Source: Pseudomonadota bacterium (lineage in GTDB: Bacteria > Pseudomonadota > Alphaproteobacteria > Rhizobiales > Hyphomicrobiaceae). Taken from it: 24,407 nucleotides of DNA. Below are positions 7,005 through 14,766 of this stretch, in pieces. How positions within the stretch are numbered: the first letter of the stretch is position 1; every line of letters starts with the position of its first letter. The position numbers and the translations under genes are program-made. The notes under the pieces were generated by a model. It saw only the letters and a list, made by a program, of their open reading frames with translations, did not search any database and had not been told where the DNA came from. Where the stretch lies: contig JAEWIJ010000063.1 of assembly GCA_023387235.1 (NCBI GenBank), positions 1-24,407 on the forward strand. Direction: 5' to 3'.

Positions 7005-8156
7005 ATGTCCGCCGACGTCGCTGCCGCTTCCTTCGTACTGACCGCTACGCTTGTTCATCTCGTATCCATCGGGCTTTCCGCCTGGCGCTGCCGACGGCAA
7101 CCACTGCCGCTTTCGCAAGGCCCGGGCGTGACGCTCGTGCGCACGATCCGCGATGCGGGCCTGCAAGAAGAAGAGACGCTGCGCACGTCCTTCCGGCTCA
7201 CGCACCGGGATTATGAAATCCTGTTCTGCGCGGCCTCGGAAAGCGATCCGGCCGTTGCGGTCGTGCGCCGGCTCATGGAAGCGCACCCTGATGTTCCCGC
7301 CCGCCTGCTGATCGGAGAGGACCGCATCAGCGCCAACCCCAAGCTCAACAACATGCTGAAGGGCTGGCGCGAGGCACGGCACGATTGGATCGTCTTCGCC
7401 GACAGCAATCTCATGCTGCCGCCGGACTATCTCGGGCAGGTTCTGGCCGCGTGGACCGACGACTGCGGTGTCGTCTGTGCGCCACCGGTCGGCAGCCGGC
7501 CCGACGGCCTCTGGGCCGAGGTCGAATGCGCCTTCCTGAACACCTACCAGGCACGCTGGCAGTATGCCGCCGACAGCGTCGGGCTCGGATTTGCGCAGGG
7601 CAAGACCATGCTCTTCCGGCGCGATTTTCTCGACAGCCACGGCGGCGTCGGGGCGTTGGCGTGTGAGCTTGCCGAAGACGCCGCGGCGACGAAGATCGTT
7701 CGCGATGCCGGCCTTCGCGTGCGTCTGGCCGGACCATCGTTCTTTCAGCCGCTCGGCCAGCGTGCGGCGCGCCACGTCCTCGGTCGGCAGCTCCGCTGGG
7801 CGCAGCTCCGCCGCCTTACTTTTCCCGGCTGGTTCGCCCTCGAGCCTCTGACCGGCAGCGCGGCGCCGCTCGTCATGGCGGGCATAGCCGCACCGGCCCT
7901 CGACGTCGCGCCAGCGATTGGCGTCTGCGCGCTCGCACTCCTCTGGTTCGGCGCCGAGGCCCTCCTCGCCCGGATCGGTGGCTGGCACGTCTCATGGCGC
8001 TCGCCCCTTGCCTGGCTGCTGAGAGACCTGCTCATTCCCGCCATCTGGCTCCGCGCGTGGACCGCGAACGCCTATCAATGGGGTGGTCACAAGGTGGCGT
8101 GGCGTACCGGGGGGCCGGCCAGCATGAGCAACGAGAACGCCGTCGGGATCAGGTGA
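7005..8156 (+). CDS. GT21 glycosyltransferase, ceramide glucosyltransferase / HpnI-like
   Basis: A 383-residue membrane glycosyltransferase. It has an N-terminal transmembrane segment (about 7-27), then a GT-A catalytic domain with the D1, D2, D3, (Q/R)xxRW layout of processive-type GT21 enzymes: Asp81 in SESDPA, Asp133 in FADSN, Asp225 in ELAEDAA, and RQLRW at 261-265. C-terminal hydrophobic segments (about 285-320 and 340-360) follow. Members add a sugar from a UDP-sugar to ceramide, diacylglycerol or, for HpnI, a hopanoid precursor; the acceptor cannot be read from sequence. The frame is open far upstream, but the ATG at 7005 with CCAGGA before it gives the normal family start. The metallophosphoesterase gene follows after 67 bases. 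A ChbG/HpnK-like deacetylase lies 11 kb away, so a hopanoid role cannot be excluded. Confidence 0.85.
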   Translation: MSADVAAASFVLTATLVHLVSIGLSAWRCRRQPLPLSQGPGVTLVRTIRDAGLQEEETLRTSFRLTHRDYEILFCAASESDPAVAVVRRLMEAHPDVPARLLIGEDRISANPKLNNMLKGWREARHDWIVFADSNLMLPPDYLGQVLAAWTDDCGVVCAPPVGSRPDGLWAEVECAFLNTYQARWQYAADSVGLGFAQGKTMLFRRDFLDSHGGVGALACELAEDAAATKIVRDAGLRVRLAGPSFFQPLGQRAARHVLGRQLRWAQLRRLTFPGWFALEPLTGSAAPLVMAGIAAPALDVAPAIGVCALALLWFGAEALLARIGGWHVSWRSPLAWLLRDLLIPAIWLRAWTANAYQWGGHKVAWRTGGPASMSNENAVGIR

Positions 8157-8223
8157 AAATCGCGACCAAGTCTCTATCGCCGCTGTCATCGGGCTGAAAC
8201 GTGAATCTCCTAGGAGCTGGCTC

Positions 8224-9051
8224 ATGCAAGACGCCCTTCCCGCCGAGCCCCACACCGCTCCTCCCTTGACGCCCTATCGCGCGGTCTTCATCTCCGACAT
8301 TCATCTCGGCACGCGCACGTCTCAGGCGGCCGCACTCCTCGAATTCCTGCGCGTCGTCGAGGCCGACACCTTCTATCTCGTCGGGGACATCGTCGATTTC
8401 TGGAAGGTCCGGCGCGGACCGCACTGGCCCCAGGCGCACAACGACGTTCTCCAGAAGCTGCTCCGCAAGGTGCGCAAGGGCTCACGTATCGTCTTCATCC
8501 CCGGCAATCATGACGAGGGCCTGCGCGACTTCTGCGGCATGCACTTCGGCGGGATCGAGGTGCATCGCGACTGCATGCACGAGACCGCGAGCGGAAAGCG
8601 CTACGTCATCATGCACGGCGACGAGTTCGACATCGTCGTACGGAACGCACGCTGGCTCGCCTTCCTCGGGGACCGCGGGTACGAGACGGCACTGTGGCTC
8701 AACAATCCGCTGAACTGGGTTCGCCGACACCTCGGCCTCGGCTACTGGTCCTTCTCGGCGTATCTCAAGAACCGCGTCAAGAAAGCTGTCGCTTTCATAG
8801 GCGCGTATGAGGAAGCCGTTGCGGGCGAAGCGCGACGTCACGGCGCCGACGGCATCATCTGCGGGCACATTCATCACGCCGCCGACCGCCGCATCGGTGA
8901 CGTGCACTATCTGAACTGCGGTGACTGGGTCGAGAGCTGCACGGCGGTCGTCGAATCGCGCACTGGCGAGTTGCGGCTCATCCATTGGAATGCCGACGCT
9001 GCGTGGAGCGCAATGCCGGCAGCACCCGAGCCGACCTTCGCGCTCGGCTGA
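8224..9051 (+). CDS. LpxH-like metallophosphoesterase (UDP-2,3-diacylglucosamine diphosphatase family)
   Basis: A 275-residue calcineurin-like phosphoesterase with all five metal motifs in order: SDIHLG (Asp25, His27), VGDIVDFW (Asp55), PGNHDE (about 96-100), MHGDEFD and CGHIHH near 217. Insertions and length fit the LpxH/YbbF group, whose founding member cleaves UDP-2,3-diacylglucosamine to lipid X in lipid A synthesis. Many alphaproteobacteria use LpxI for that step, so this paralogue may instead act on another phospholipid or sugar-nucleotide. Its position directly after a GT21 lipid glycosyltransferase points to an envelope glycolipid pathway, which is inference. The start has AGGAG 7 bases upstream. 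The protein is cytoplasmic, with no signal peptide. Confidence 0.85.
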   Translation: MQDALPAEPHTAPPLTPYRAVFISDIHLGTRTSQAAALLEFLRVVEADTFYLVGDIVDFWKVRRGPHWPQAHNDVLQKLLRKVRKGSRIVFIPGNHDEGLRDFCGMHFGGIEVHRDCMHETASGKRYVIMHGDEFDIVVRNARWLAFLGDRGYETALWLNNPLNWVRRHLGLGYWSFSAYLKNRVKKAVAFIGAYEEAVAGEARRHGADGIICGHIHHAADRRIGDVHYLNCGDWVESCTAVVESRTGELRLIHWNADAAWSAMPAAPEPTFALG

Positions 9052-9054
9052 ACA

Positions 9055-9078
9055 CGCGTCGCGTTACGCGCCGACGCG
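9055..9078 (+). terminator. Hairpin after the metallophosphoesterase gene
   Basis: CGCGTCG (9055-9061) pairs with CGACGCG (9072-9078) around a 10-base loop, 3 bases after the stop codon. There is no U-run, so it is a weak candidate. Confidence 0.35.
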
Positions 9079-9206
9079 CCTCACGGATTGGTGATGGCAT
9101 CATTGACGATGCGCTGACGAGCCCTTGATGCGCAAGGTTTTATCTGCCTGCCAGGCGAACGACGGCATCGGGCCGCATCGCCTCACTCAAAAGGCAGGAG
9201 GATGCC

Positions 9207-9365
9207 ATGCAGACACTGAAGCATCTCATGATCGCCGTCAGCATGCTCGCGGCGCTCGCCGTCCCCGTTTCGGCGAAGACGACAGCCGATGAGATCTGGG
9301 ATCAGATCAATCAGACCATGCCACATCGGCCGAGCGCCGATGAGTTCCGGGACGCACTCCCGTAA
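9207..9365 (+). CDS. 52-residue exported hypothetical protein
   Basis: A 52-codon ORF with a strong ribosome-binding site (GGCAGGAGG then ATGCC before the ATG at 9207). An ATG five bases earlier is too close to that site to be used. The peptide begins with a typical Sec signal (MQTLKHLMIAVSMLAALAVPVSA, likely cleaved after residue 23). About 29 residues are left, polar and without Cys (KTTADEIWDQINQTM and following). No family is recognised. A 12-bp hairpin follows 14 bases after the stop. Signal peptide, ribosome-binding site and hairpin together make a real gene likely. Confidence 0.65.
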   Translation: MQTLKHLMIAVSMLAALAVPVSAKTTADEIWDQINQTMPHRPSADEFRDALP

Positions 9366-9378
9366 TGCCGAAAGCGTT

Positions 9379-9417
9379 GCGGGTGGATCCTGCCTCCCCC
9401 ATCACGGATCCACTCGC
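9379..9417 (+). terminator. Hairpin after the 52-residue protein gene
   Basis: GCGGGTGGATCC (9379-9390) pairs with GGATCCACTCGC (9406-9417), 12 pairs including one G-T wobble, with a 15-base loop. It is followed by AAAATT rather than a T-run, so it would work best as a terminator-like or RNA-stabilising stem. Confidence 0.5.
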
Positions 9418-9479
9418 AAAATTGATCATGAGCATTCGCGTTTGAGCGTAAGCATAGTCAATCGGCTCAGGAGCCTCGC

Positions 9480-9800
9480 ATGATGATCATCGACGAATAC
9501 ACAAGTCTCGATGGCGATGCAGGCGAAGCTACCGCCAGGGCGCTTCAGCAGGGCCTTTCTCGCACTTCATGGCGCGCCACGAGCTACCGTGACGCGGCAT
9601 TTGCATCGAGCCCTTATAGCTGGCGCTCCCGGTGGCTGTGGCCGCGTTGCAGCGCGGTGGCGGTCGAGACAGCGGATGTGTCGCTCAGCGGGATCAGCTC
9701 GCACGAAGCGGCCATCGCCAAAGTCGAGCAGCACTTGCACGGACCGCACGGCGCCAAGGCGCCCGTCGATCCCCTGTGCCATCGTCCGACGGAGCTGTAG
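9480..9800 (+). CDS. Hypothetical protein (uncertain)
   Basis: A 106-codon ORF starting ATGATG with CAGGAG 6 bases upstream and ending TAG just before a strong hairpin (9817-9849). The codons look fairly normal for this genome in this frame, and no competing frame is better. The protein has no recognised domain, signal peptide or membrane span. It begins MMIIDEYTSLDGDAGEATAR and has a Trp/Arg-rich middle (SWRSRWLWPRC) and a polar tail. It may be a real hypothetical protein or chance. The ribosome-binding site and the terminator favour a gene; the lack of any recognised fold is the main doubt. Confidence 0.4.
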   Translation: MMIIDEYTSLDGDAGEATARALQQGLSRTSWRATSYRDAAFASSPYSWRSRWLWPRCSAVAVETADVSLSGISSHEAAIAKVEQHLHGPHGAKAPVDPLCHRPTEL

Positions 9801-9816
9801 CCCCTCTGACGCTATG

Positions 9817-9849
9817 CGCGCCGCACAGCGGGAAACGCCGTGCGGCGCG
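9817..9849. terminator. Strong hairpin between convergent genes
   Basis: CGCGCCGCAC (9817-9826) pairs perfectly with GTGCGGCGCG (9840-9849). Inside, after one mismatch, GCG pairs with CGC around a GGAAA loop. It sits between the plus-strand ORF ending at 9800 and the minus-strand gene ending at 9880, so it could end both transcripts. Confidence 0.6.
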
Positions 9850-9879
9850 AGTCATTCTGCTACGAGAGCCCGCCGCGCA

Positions 9880-10158
9880 TCAGGAGCACGACTGCTCCAT
9901 GCGCCAGCTCGTGATCTTGCACACTTCCCGGCCCTGCTTGTCGTAGGCGCACGAGCGGACGGGAAAGCGTCTGTAGGAACAGTAGTACCCCGGGAATAGG
10001 AAGCCCTCGTAACCCTTCAAGGGCTTGTCGCTCTCGTAAGTCCACTGCTCGAAGCGGCGGCCTCGAGCCTCGGCATCTCCTGCCGTGAGCATCGCACCGC
10101 CGCCGATGCATGTGGCCAGACCGGCCAGCATGGCGCGGCGGATGAGCTTCCTTGTCAT
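9880..10158 (-). CDS. Small exported cysteine-containing hypothetical protein
   Basis: A 92-residue protein. The start chosen is the ATG at 10158, preceded by AAAGGAA; an upstream in-frame start would add 14 polar residues before the signal and is unlikely. Residues 1-31 look like a signal peptide with basic start (MTRKLIRR) and a small-residue core ending near AEA. The mature part has aromatic residues and four cysteines (YYCSY, RSCAY, EVCKI and QSCS), which fits two disulfide bonds in the periplasm. I do not recognise the family. It lies downstream of and in the same direction as the ClpP-like periplasmic protein gene (142 bases between them), so the two may share a transcript. Confidence 0.7.
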   Translation of the reverse strand: MTRKLIRRAMLAGLATCIGGGAMLTAGDAEARGRRFEQWTYESDKPLKGYEGFLFPGYYCSYRRFPVRSCAYDKQGREVCKITSWRMEQSCS

Positions 10159-10299
10159 CGGATGTTCCTTTCGGGTTGGGCCGTTCGGGTCAGCCGCCAA
10201 ACCGAAGCGATCGATCGGCGGGCTTGCTCTTGGGACATAGCCCGGGCGCGCCGCCGGCCGCTGTAACGCCGGGAACAGATGGAATTCGCGGGCGGCTTG

Positions 10300-11775
10300 C
10301 TAATTGCGCCTCTCGACGCCGCCGTCCTCGGACGTGATCACGAACCGTCCGTCGATCCTGCCGATGCCGAGCGTCGTGAAGCCGGTGCCGCGGCGGCTGT
10401 CCTTGTCGTTGGACACCTCAAACTCGTAGCGGAAGGTGATCTCCACCGTGTCGTCGGGGCCGGGCTTCGCGCGGAAACTATCCTCGATGAGCTCGAACTG
10501 CCGTCGCGGCCAACGCTTGTAGTAGTTCGATTTCTCGACGAGCACGGATTCGCGCTTGATCACACCCCGCTTGTAATAGTTGACCTGCGGCGCGAAGAGG
10601 TCGGCGCGGCCGCGGTGATCGACCATCCCGTGGCCAAGATACTCGAGCGCGATGAAGCGATAGAGCTGATCGCGGAGACGTGCGGCATCGCGATCGTCGG
10701 TGGTCGCGACGGGCGTCGCTGAAAGATCGGCAAGGCGGGTCGATGGCGAGAACAGATACCAGTACGCAAGCTCCAGGCCGTCGCCGAACTCGTCGCGGTC
10801 ATCGTTGCGGAAGGCCCACGCGGAGACGCCGCCATTCTCCATCATGATGTCGATCACGCATTGTCCGCCGCGCGGCGCCACATCGCTGGTGTAGCGGACG
10901 CCCTTCGGATGTGTTTCGGGCCGTGGCGGCTCGAGAGCGCGGCACAGATCCGGATCGCCGCCGGTGCCGTACCGCTCGAGCGCGAAGTAGTTCATGTTCA
11001 CGCAGGCGTGGCACATGCCGTCGGCGTCGACGGTCGCCTTGCGGTCGATGCCGTAGAGATGAATGCGGAAGCGGATCGCCTTGCCGATCGTGTCGACAGT
11101 GTAGAAGGCGTCCGGCCCCTGGGCCATCATCTCGGACATCAGCTCCGGCGTGACGCGCTTCACGTCGTTTCCGACACCGAGCCGCATGAACTCCGACATG
11201 GATCGGATGCCCTCGCTGAAGGCGAGGCGAACCTGATCGGCTTCGACGAGGACCTTTCCCTCGCCTGCCGCGCCCGGAATGTACGGCGCGTGGAAGCCAA
11301 GAACACCGCGCACATGCAGATAGCGATTGAGCTCGCCTTTCCAGGGAAAGGTGCCGCCCATGAAGATGATCGCGCAGGCCGAGTAGCACTCGGCACCCTC
11401 GGCGACGGCGGTGCCGATGCTCTTCTCCATGAGGTAGCGGGCGACGCGCAATCCCTCGCGATAGTCGCCACCCGGCGAATTCAGGCACAGGCGCGGCACG
11501 TTGGAGAGATCGCGCTCACGCTGCTGCCCGACGGCCGCCATCAGCCGTTCGAAATCACCGACCTCGATGATGCCGTCCAGGAGGACGTTGCATAGAATAG
11601 GTCCGTCCTGGCGCAGGTTGTGGCCGACGCCGACATCGACGTCGATGCTGCCGTTGTGCTGATTGTCGAAGCGTTCGAGCTGGACGACCTGAATGTTCGC
11701 GGCTTGCACCTCGTTGCCATGCGTAAGCGCGAAAGTCAGGAGCGCCCCGAAAATTGCGCCGCGCGAGAACGACAT
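10300..11775 (-). CDS. Periplasmic ClpP/crotonase-fold protein (COG3904-like)
   Basis: A 491-residue protein with an N-terminal signal peptide (about 1-25, ending EVQA). A ClpP-like core follows, in which CLNSPGGDYREGLRVARYL (about 97-115) matches the oxyanion-hole glycine region and AECYSACAIIFMGG (about 128-141) carries Ser132, the equivalent of the ClpP nucleophile. A matching His may be in VLGFHAPY. The C-terminal half (about 280-491) has scattered cysteines (MCHAC, DLC and QCV) and no recognised domain, ending in a beta-rich segment (TVEITFRYEFEV). Whether it is an active serine protease is unknown. The ATG at 11775 has GGAGGT 7 bases upstream; the frame also has a TTG six codons before it. 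It may be co-transcribed with the flavin oxidoreductase gene upstream (47 bases). Confidence 0.75.
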   Translation of the reverse strand: MSFSRGAIFGALLTFALTHGNEVQAANIQVVQLERFDNQHNGSIDVDVGVGHNLRQDGPILCNVLLDGIIEVGDFERLMAAVGQQRERDLSNVPRLCLNSPGGDYREGLRVARYLMEKSIGTAVAEGAECYSACAIIFMGGTFPWKGELNRYLHVRGVLGFHAPYIPGAAGEGKVLVEADQVRLAFSEGIRSMSEFMRLGVGNDVKRVTPELMSEMMAQGPDAFYTVDTIGKAIRFRIHLYGIDRKATVDADGMCHACVNMNYFALERYGTGGDPDLCRALEPPRPETHPKGVRYTSDVAPRGGQCVIDIMMENGGVSAWAFRNDDRDEFGDGLELAYWYLFSPSTRLADLSATPVATTDDRDAARLRDQLYRFIALEYLGHGMVDHRGRADLFAPQVNYYKRGVIKRESVLVEKSNYYKRWPRRQFELIEDSFRAKPGPDDTVEITFRYEFEVSNDKDSRRGTGFTTLGIGRIDGRFVITSEDGGVERRN

Positions 11776-11822
11776 CAAATGCACCTCCGGCAAATAATGT
11801 AGGGTAGTCGCTCGCGATCGAT

Positions 11823-13079
11823 TTAGCCCATGATCGGCGGGCGGCTGTTGAGGGTTTCCCGATCGAAGCCGGCGAGCCGCTTGTAACCCGCGGCTGCCTC
11901 CTCCAGCTCCGCGACCGACAGCACTTCTTCGATGCGACCGTATCCGGCCGGCGCGCGCTGCTCGACGAGCTGCATGACCTGCTCCGGCCCATTGGCGCGA
12001 TTGGCAAGCACGATCCGCGCGGTTGCCGGATTACGCTCGGCAGCATAGGCGGCGAGTGCTTCGGGACCGGAGCCGTGCGCCCGGATCTCGCGCGTAAGCA
12101 CGCGGGCATCGAGAATGGCCTGCGAGGCGCCATTGGAGCCGATGGGATACATGGGATGTGCGGCATCGCCGAGCAGGGTGACGCGCCCGCTTCCCCATGT
12201 GGGCAGGGGATCGCGGTCCACCATCGGGTATTCGAAGCAGGCGCGCGCGTCGCGGATGAGGCCGGGCACGTCGAGCCATCCGAACTGCCAGCTCTCGAAG
12301 AGCGGAAGAAACTCGTCGAGGCGGCCGGGCCGGTTCCAATCCTCGCGACGCCATGCATGATCGGGGTTGTAGCGCAGCTCGGCAATCCAGTTGACGACTG
12401 CGCGCCCCTGGTCGAAGGCCTGCCGCGAGATCGGATAGCAGACGAACTTCTGCCGCTCGTGGCCCGCCATGATCATGGTGCGCCCGTCGAGGTACGGGGT
12501 GCTTTCGGTCACGCCGCGCCAAAGTATGGCGCCATTCCACTTCGGCGGACCTTCATCAGGCACGAATTTCGCCCTGAGCGTCGAATGAATGCCGTCGCAG
12601 CCGACGAGAACCGTCCCCTCAGCCGACTGACGCGCGGCACCACTGCGCCGATCCACGAAGGTGGCGCCGACGCCCGACACCGACTCCTCGAAATGCGAGA
12701 AATGATGACCCGTCAGCACGGCATCGGGACCGAGGCGTTCGAGCACTGCGCGGTAGAGGATCATCTGCAGCTCGCCGCGATGGATCGAGAACTGCGGCCA
12801 GTTGTACCCCGCAGCCTGACCGCGCGGCTCCGACCAGATGAGCTGCCCGCGCTTGGAGAAGTAGGAGAGGGTCGACGTCGGGATGGCCGTTCGCGCGATC
12901 TCATCGGCGAGCCCGAGCTCGGTGAGCTCGCGCACGGCATGAGGCAGCAGGTTGATGCCCACGCCTAGCGGCTCGAGCTTCTCGACGCTCTCGTAGACGC
13001 GGGCCGCGATTCCGACCTGGTGCAGGCTGAGCGCCAGTGTCAGGCCGCCGATCCCGGCACCAACGATCACGACAGTCAC
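11823..13079 (-). CDS. Flavin-dependent oxidoreductase (PhzS-like FAD monooxygenase)
   Basis: A 418-residue group A flavoprotein monooxygenase. It has the N-terminal Rossmann motif VGAGIGGLTLA (GAGIGG at 7-12), the DG motif in VGCDGIHSTLRAKF (about 158-165) and the GD motif in LLGDAAHPMYPIGSNGASQA (about 300-320). This form matches proteins annotated as flavin-dependent oxidoreductase, related to phenazine hydroxylase PhzS and salicylate-hydroxylase-type enzymes that hydroxylate aromatic rings with NAD(P)H and O2. The substrate is unknown and no pathway genes lie beside it. I chose the GTG at 13079, which puts the Rossmann strand at the N-terminus and has GGGAGG 7 bases upstream. An in-frame start at 13124 would add 15 residues. 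Confidence 0.85.
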   Translation of the reverse strand: MTVVIVGAGIGGLTLALSLHQVGIAARVYESVEKLEPLGVGINLLPHAVRELTELGLADEIARTAIPTSTLSYFSKRGQLIWSEPRGQAAGYNWPQFSIHRGELQMILYRAVLERLGPDAVLTGHHFSHFEESVSGVGATFVDRRSGAARQSAEGTVLVGCDGIHSTLRAKFVPDEGPPKWNGAILWRGVTESTPYLDGRTMIMAGHERQKFVCYPISRQAFDQGRAVVNWIAELRYNPDHAWRREDWNRPGRLDEFLPLFESWQFGWLDVPGLIRDARACFEYPMVDRDPLPTWGSGRVTLLGDAAHPMYPIGSNGASQAILDARVLTREIRAHGSGPEALAAYAAERNPATARIVLANRANGPEQVMQLVEQRAPAGYGRIEEVLSVAELEEAAAGYKRLAGFDRETLNSRPPIMG

Positions 13080-13212
13080 GGCAGAGCCTCCCTCGCGGAC
13101 TTCCCAGCCGCTTAGGCAGCACAAATCTTGGAAGAGCGGAAGGGCGATCGTCTGCGGCCGTCAGTAGGGCGCGGGTGCGCGAGCGGCATCCGGGATCGCA
13201 TGGCGGACTTTG

Positions 13213-13256
13213 GCCGGCTGCTCGAAGAGTGTTGAGCGATCTTTCGAGCAGCCGGC
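13213..13256 (-). terminator. Long perfect inverted repeat, probable terminator
   Basis: GCCGGCTGCTCGAA (13213-13226) pairs perfectly over 14 bases with TTCGAGCAGCCGGC (13243-13256), with a 16-base loop. It begins 12 bases after the stop of the minus-strand gene at 13269-13451 and separates it from the flavin oxidoreductase. There is no U-run; the stem is among the strongest in the window. Confidence 0.6.
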
Positions 13257-13268
13257 GTATCGCGAATT

Positions 13269-13451
13269 CTACTGCTTCGGCGTTTCGGCGGGTGGCGTTG
13301 CCGGTGCGGCGGGCGCGGGCTGAGTTGTCGGTGCCGTCGCGGCCGGTGGCGGCGCAGGTGTGTCGTCACCTGGCAGCGGCACGATGTACCACGCTAGTGC
13401 CAGCGCCAGAACGAGTGCCGCGATCAGGATCACGGTTCGGTTGTTCGTCAT
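13269..13451 (-). CDS. Small membrane-anchored Pro/Ala-rich protein
   Basis: A 60-residue protein. The first part is one hydrophobic helix (residues 7-25, VILIAALVLALALAWYIV). The rest (26-60) is a low-complexity Pro/Ala/Thr tail (PAPPPAATAPTTQPAPAAP). This suggests a single-pass anchor with an extended segment on the outer face of the inner membrane. The ATG at 13451 has GGAAGG 7 bases upstream; an earlier in-frame ATG at 13484 would add 11 residues. Family and function are not recognised. It has its own strong hairpin downstream, so it may be a separate transcript. Confidence 0.65.
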   Translation of the reverse strand: MTNNRTVILIAALVLALALAWYIVPLPGDDTPAPPPAATAPTTQPAPAAPATPPAETPKQ

Positions 13452-13665
13452 GGGAGATCCTTCCCTCTCTGTAGAGCGGCACACAGCGCCGCGTCCTCGA
13501 AAGCCGGAGACGGTCGACGTCAGCGTCGGAGACGCGAATCCGGGTGGCCAGCCTTCGCGCTCGATGCGACCTCATCGTGACGCCGAGGTGAGGATTATGT
13601 GGCGGCTTTTTCCTGCGGACGTCGGCAAATTCCTGCACGGATGATTTAGCGGCAAAGCCGAATGA

Positions 13666-14766
13666 TCAATCCATGCGCGGGGTAAGCCGCGTGACGTGGC
13701 CCATCTTGCGGCCGGCGCGGGCCTCGCGCTTGCCGTAGAGATGCAGGCAGAGGTCGCGGTCGGCCGCGAGCGTCGGCCAGGCATTGGCCTCGTAGCCGAT
13801 GAGATTGCGCATTTCCGCATTGCTGTGGCGTGTCGTTGCGCCGAGGGGCCATCCGGCAACAGCGCGGATGTGGTTCTCGAATTGGGATACCGCGCAGGCG
13901 TCCATGGTCCAGTGGCCGGAGTTGTGCACGCGCGGCGCGATCTCGTTGACGAGCAGCGGCGTCGTGGATCTCTCACCGAGGTAGAACATCTCGACGCCGA
14001 TCACGCCGACATAGTCGAGTGCCGTCGCGATGCGACCCGCAACGTCGCGTGCCCGCGCATCGACCGCCGGCGAGAGCTTTGTGGGAACGACCGACTGGCG
14101 CAGGATGCCGTCCTCGTGCGTATTGCGCGGTACGTCATAGCAGGCGAGGCTGCCGTCCACCGCACGCACGGCGATCACCGAGATCTCGAAGGCGAAATCG
14201 ATGCGCCGCTCGAGCACCGATGAGACGCCGCCGAGCGCCGCGAATGCGGCCGGCAAATGCCCTGGTGTGGCGACGCTGATTTGTCCCTTGCCGTCGTAGC
14301 CGAGCCGCGCCGTCTTCAGGATCGCAGACGACTGCCACGTGCTCATTGCCTTTGCGGCGGCAGCGACGTCGCTCTCCGCGCGGATGGCGACGAACGGCGC
14401 GACCGGTATGCCGAGCCCTTCGATGAAGGCCTTCTCGACGCTGCGGTCCTGAGCGACGCGCAAGGCCTGCGGGCCGGGGCGCACTGGCACGCGGCGCGCA
14501 AGATGCTCGGCCGCGACCACCGGCACGTTTTCGAACTCGTAGGTCACGACATCGACCGAGCGGGCGAACTCGTCAAGGCGGGCGAGATTTTCATAGGGCC
14601 CGATCAGGTGGCGCGAGGCGAGATCCAGCGCCGGCCCCCAGTCATCCGAATAGATCGCCGCGCGGAAGCCGAGCTCGGCAGCGGCTTGCACGAGCATCTT
14701 GGCGAGCTGGCCGCCGCCGAGAATGCCGATCACGCTATGCGGGGCGAGCGGCGTCGTTGCCGTCAT
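13666..14766 (-). CDS. purK: N5-carboxyaminoimidazole ribonucleotide synthase
   Basis: A 366-residue ATP-grasp enzyme of purine synthesis. It uses ATP and bicarbonate to carboxylate aminoimidazole ribonucleotide (AIR) to N5-CAIR in the cytoplasm. It shows the N-terminal GILGGGQLAKML motif (about 13-24), the ATP-grasp glycine loop LKTARLGYDGKGQ (about 150-162) and the metal/phosphate site NEIAPRVHNSGHWT (about 273-286). Length is normal for PurK. The start ATG overlaps the purE stop by four bases (ATGA), showing translational coupling and one operon with purE. Confidence 0.97.
   Translation of the reverse strand: MTATTPLAPHSVIGILGGGQLAKMLVQAAAELGFRAAIYSDDWGPALDLASRHLIGPYENLARLDEFARSVDVVTYEFENVPVVAAEHLARRVPVRPGPQALRVAQDRSVEKAFIEGLGIPVAPFVAIRAESDVAAAAKAMSTWQSSAILKTARLGYDGKGQISVATPGHLPAAFAALGGVSSVLERRIDFAFEISVIAVRAVDGSLACYDVPRNTHEDGILRQSVVPTKLSPAVDARARDVAGRIATALDYVGVIGVEMFYLGERSTTPLLVNEIAPRVHNSGHWTMDACAVSQFENHIRAVAGWPLGATTRHSNAEMRNLIGYEANAWPTLAADRDLCLHLYGKREARAGRKMGHVTRLTPRMD

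Noticed and set aside
6765..7988. A 407-codon minus-strand ORF opposite the GT21 gene
   Set aside because: It is antisense to a clear glycosyltransferase, has low-complexity composition and no recognisable domain or ribosome-binding site.
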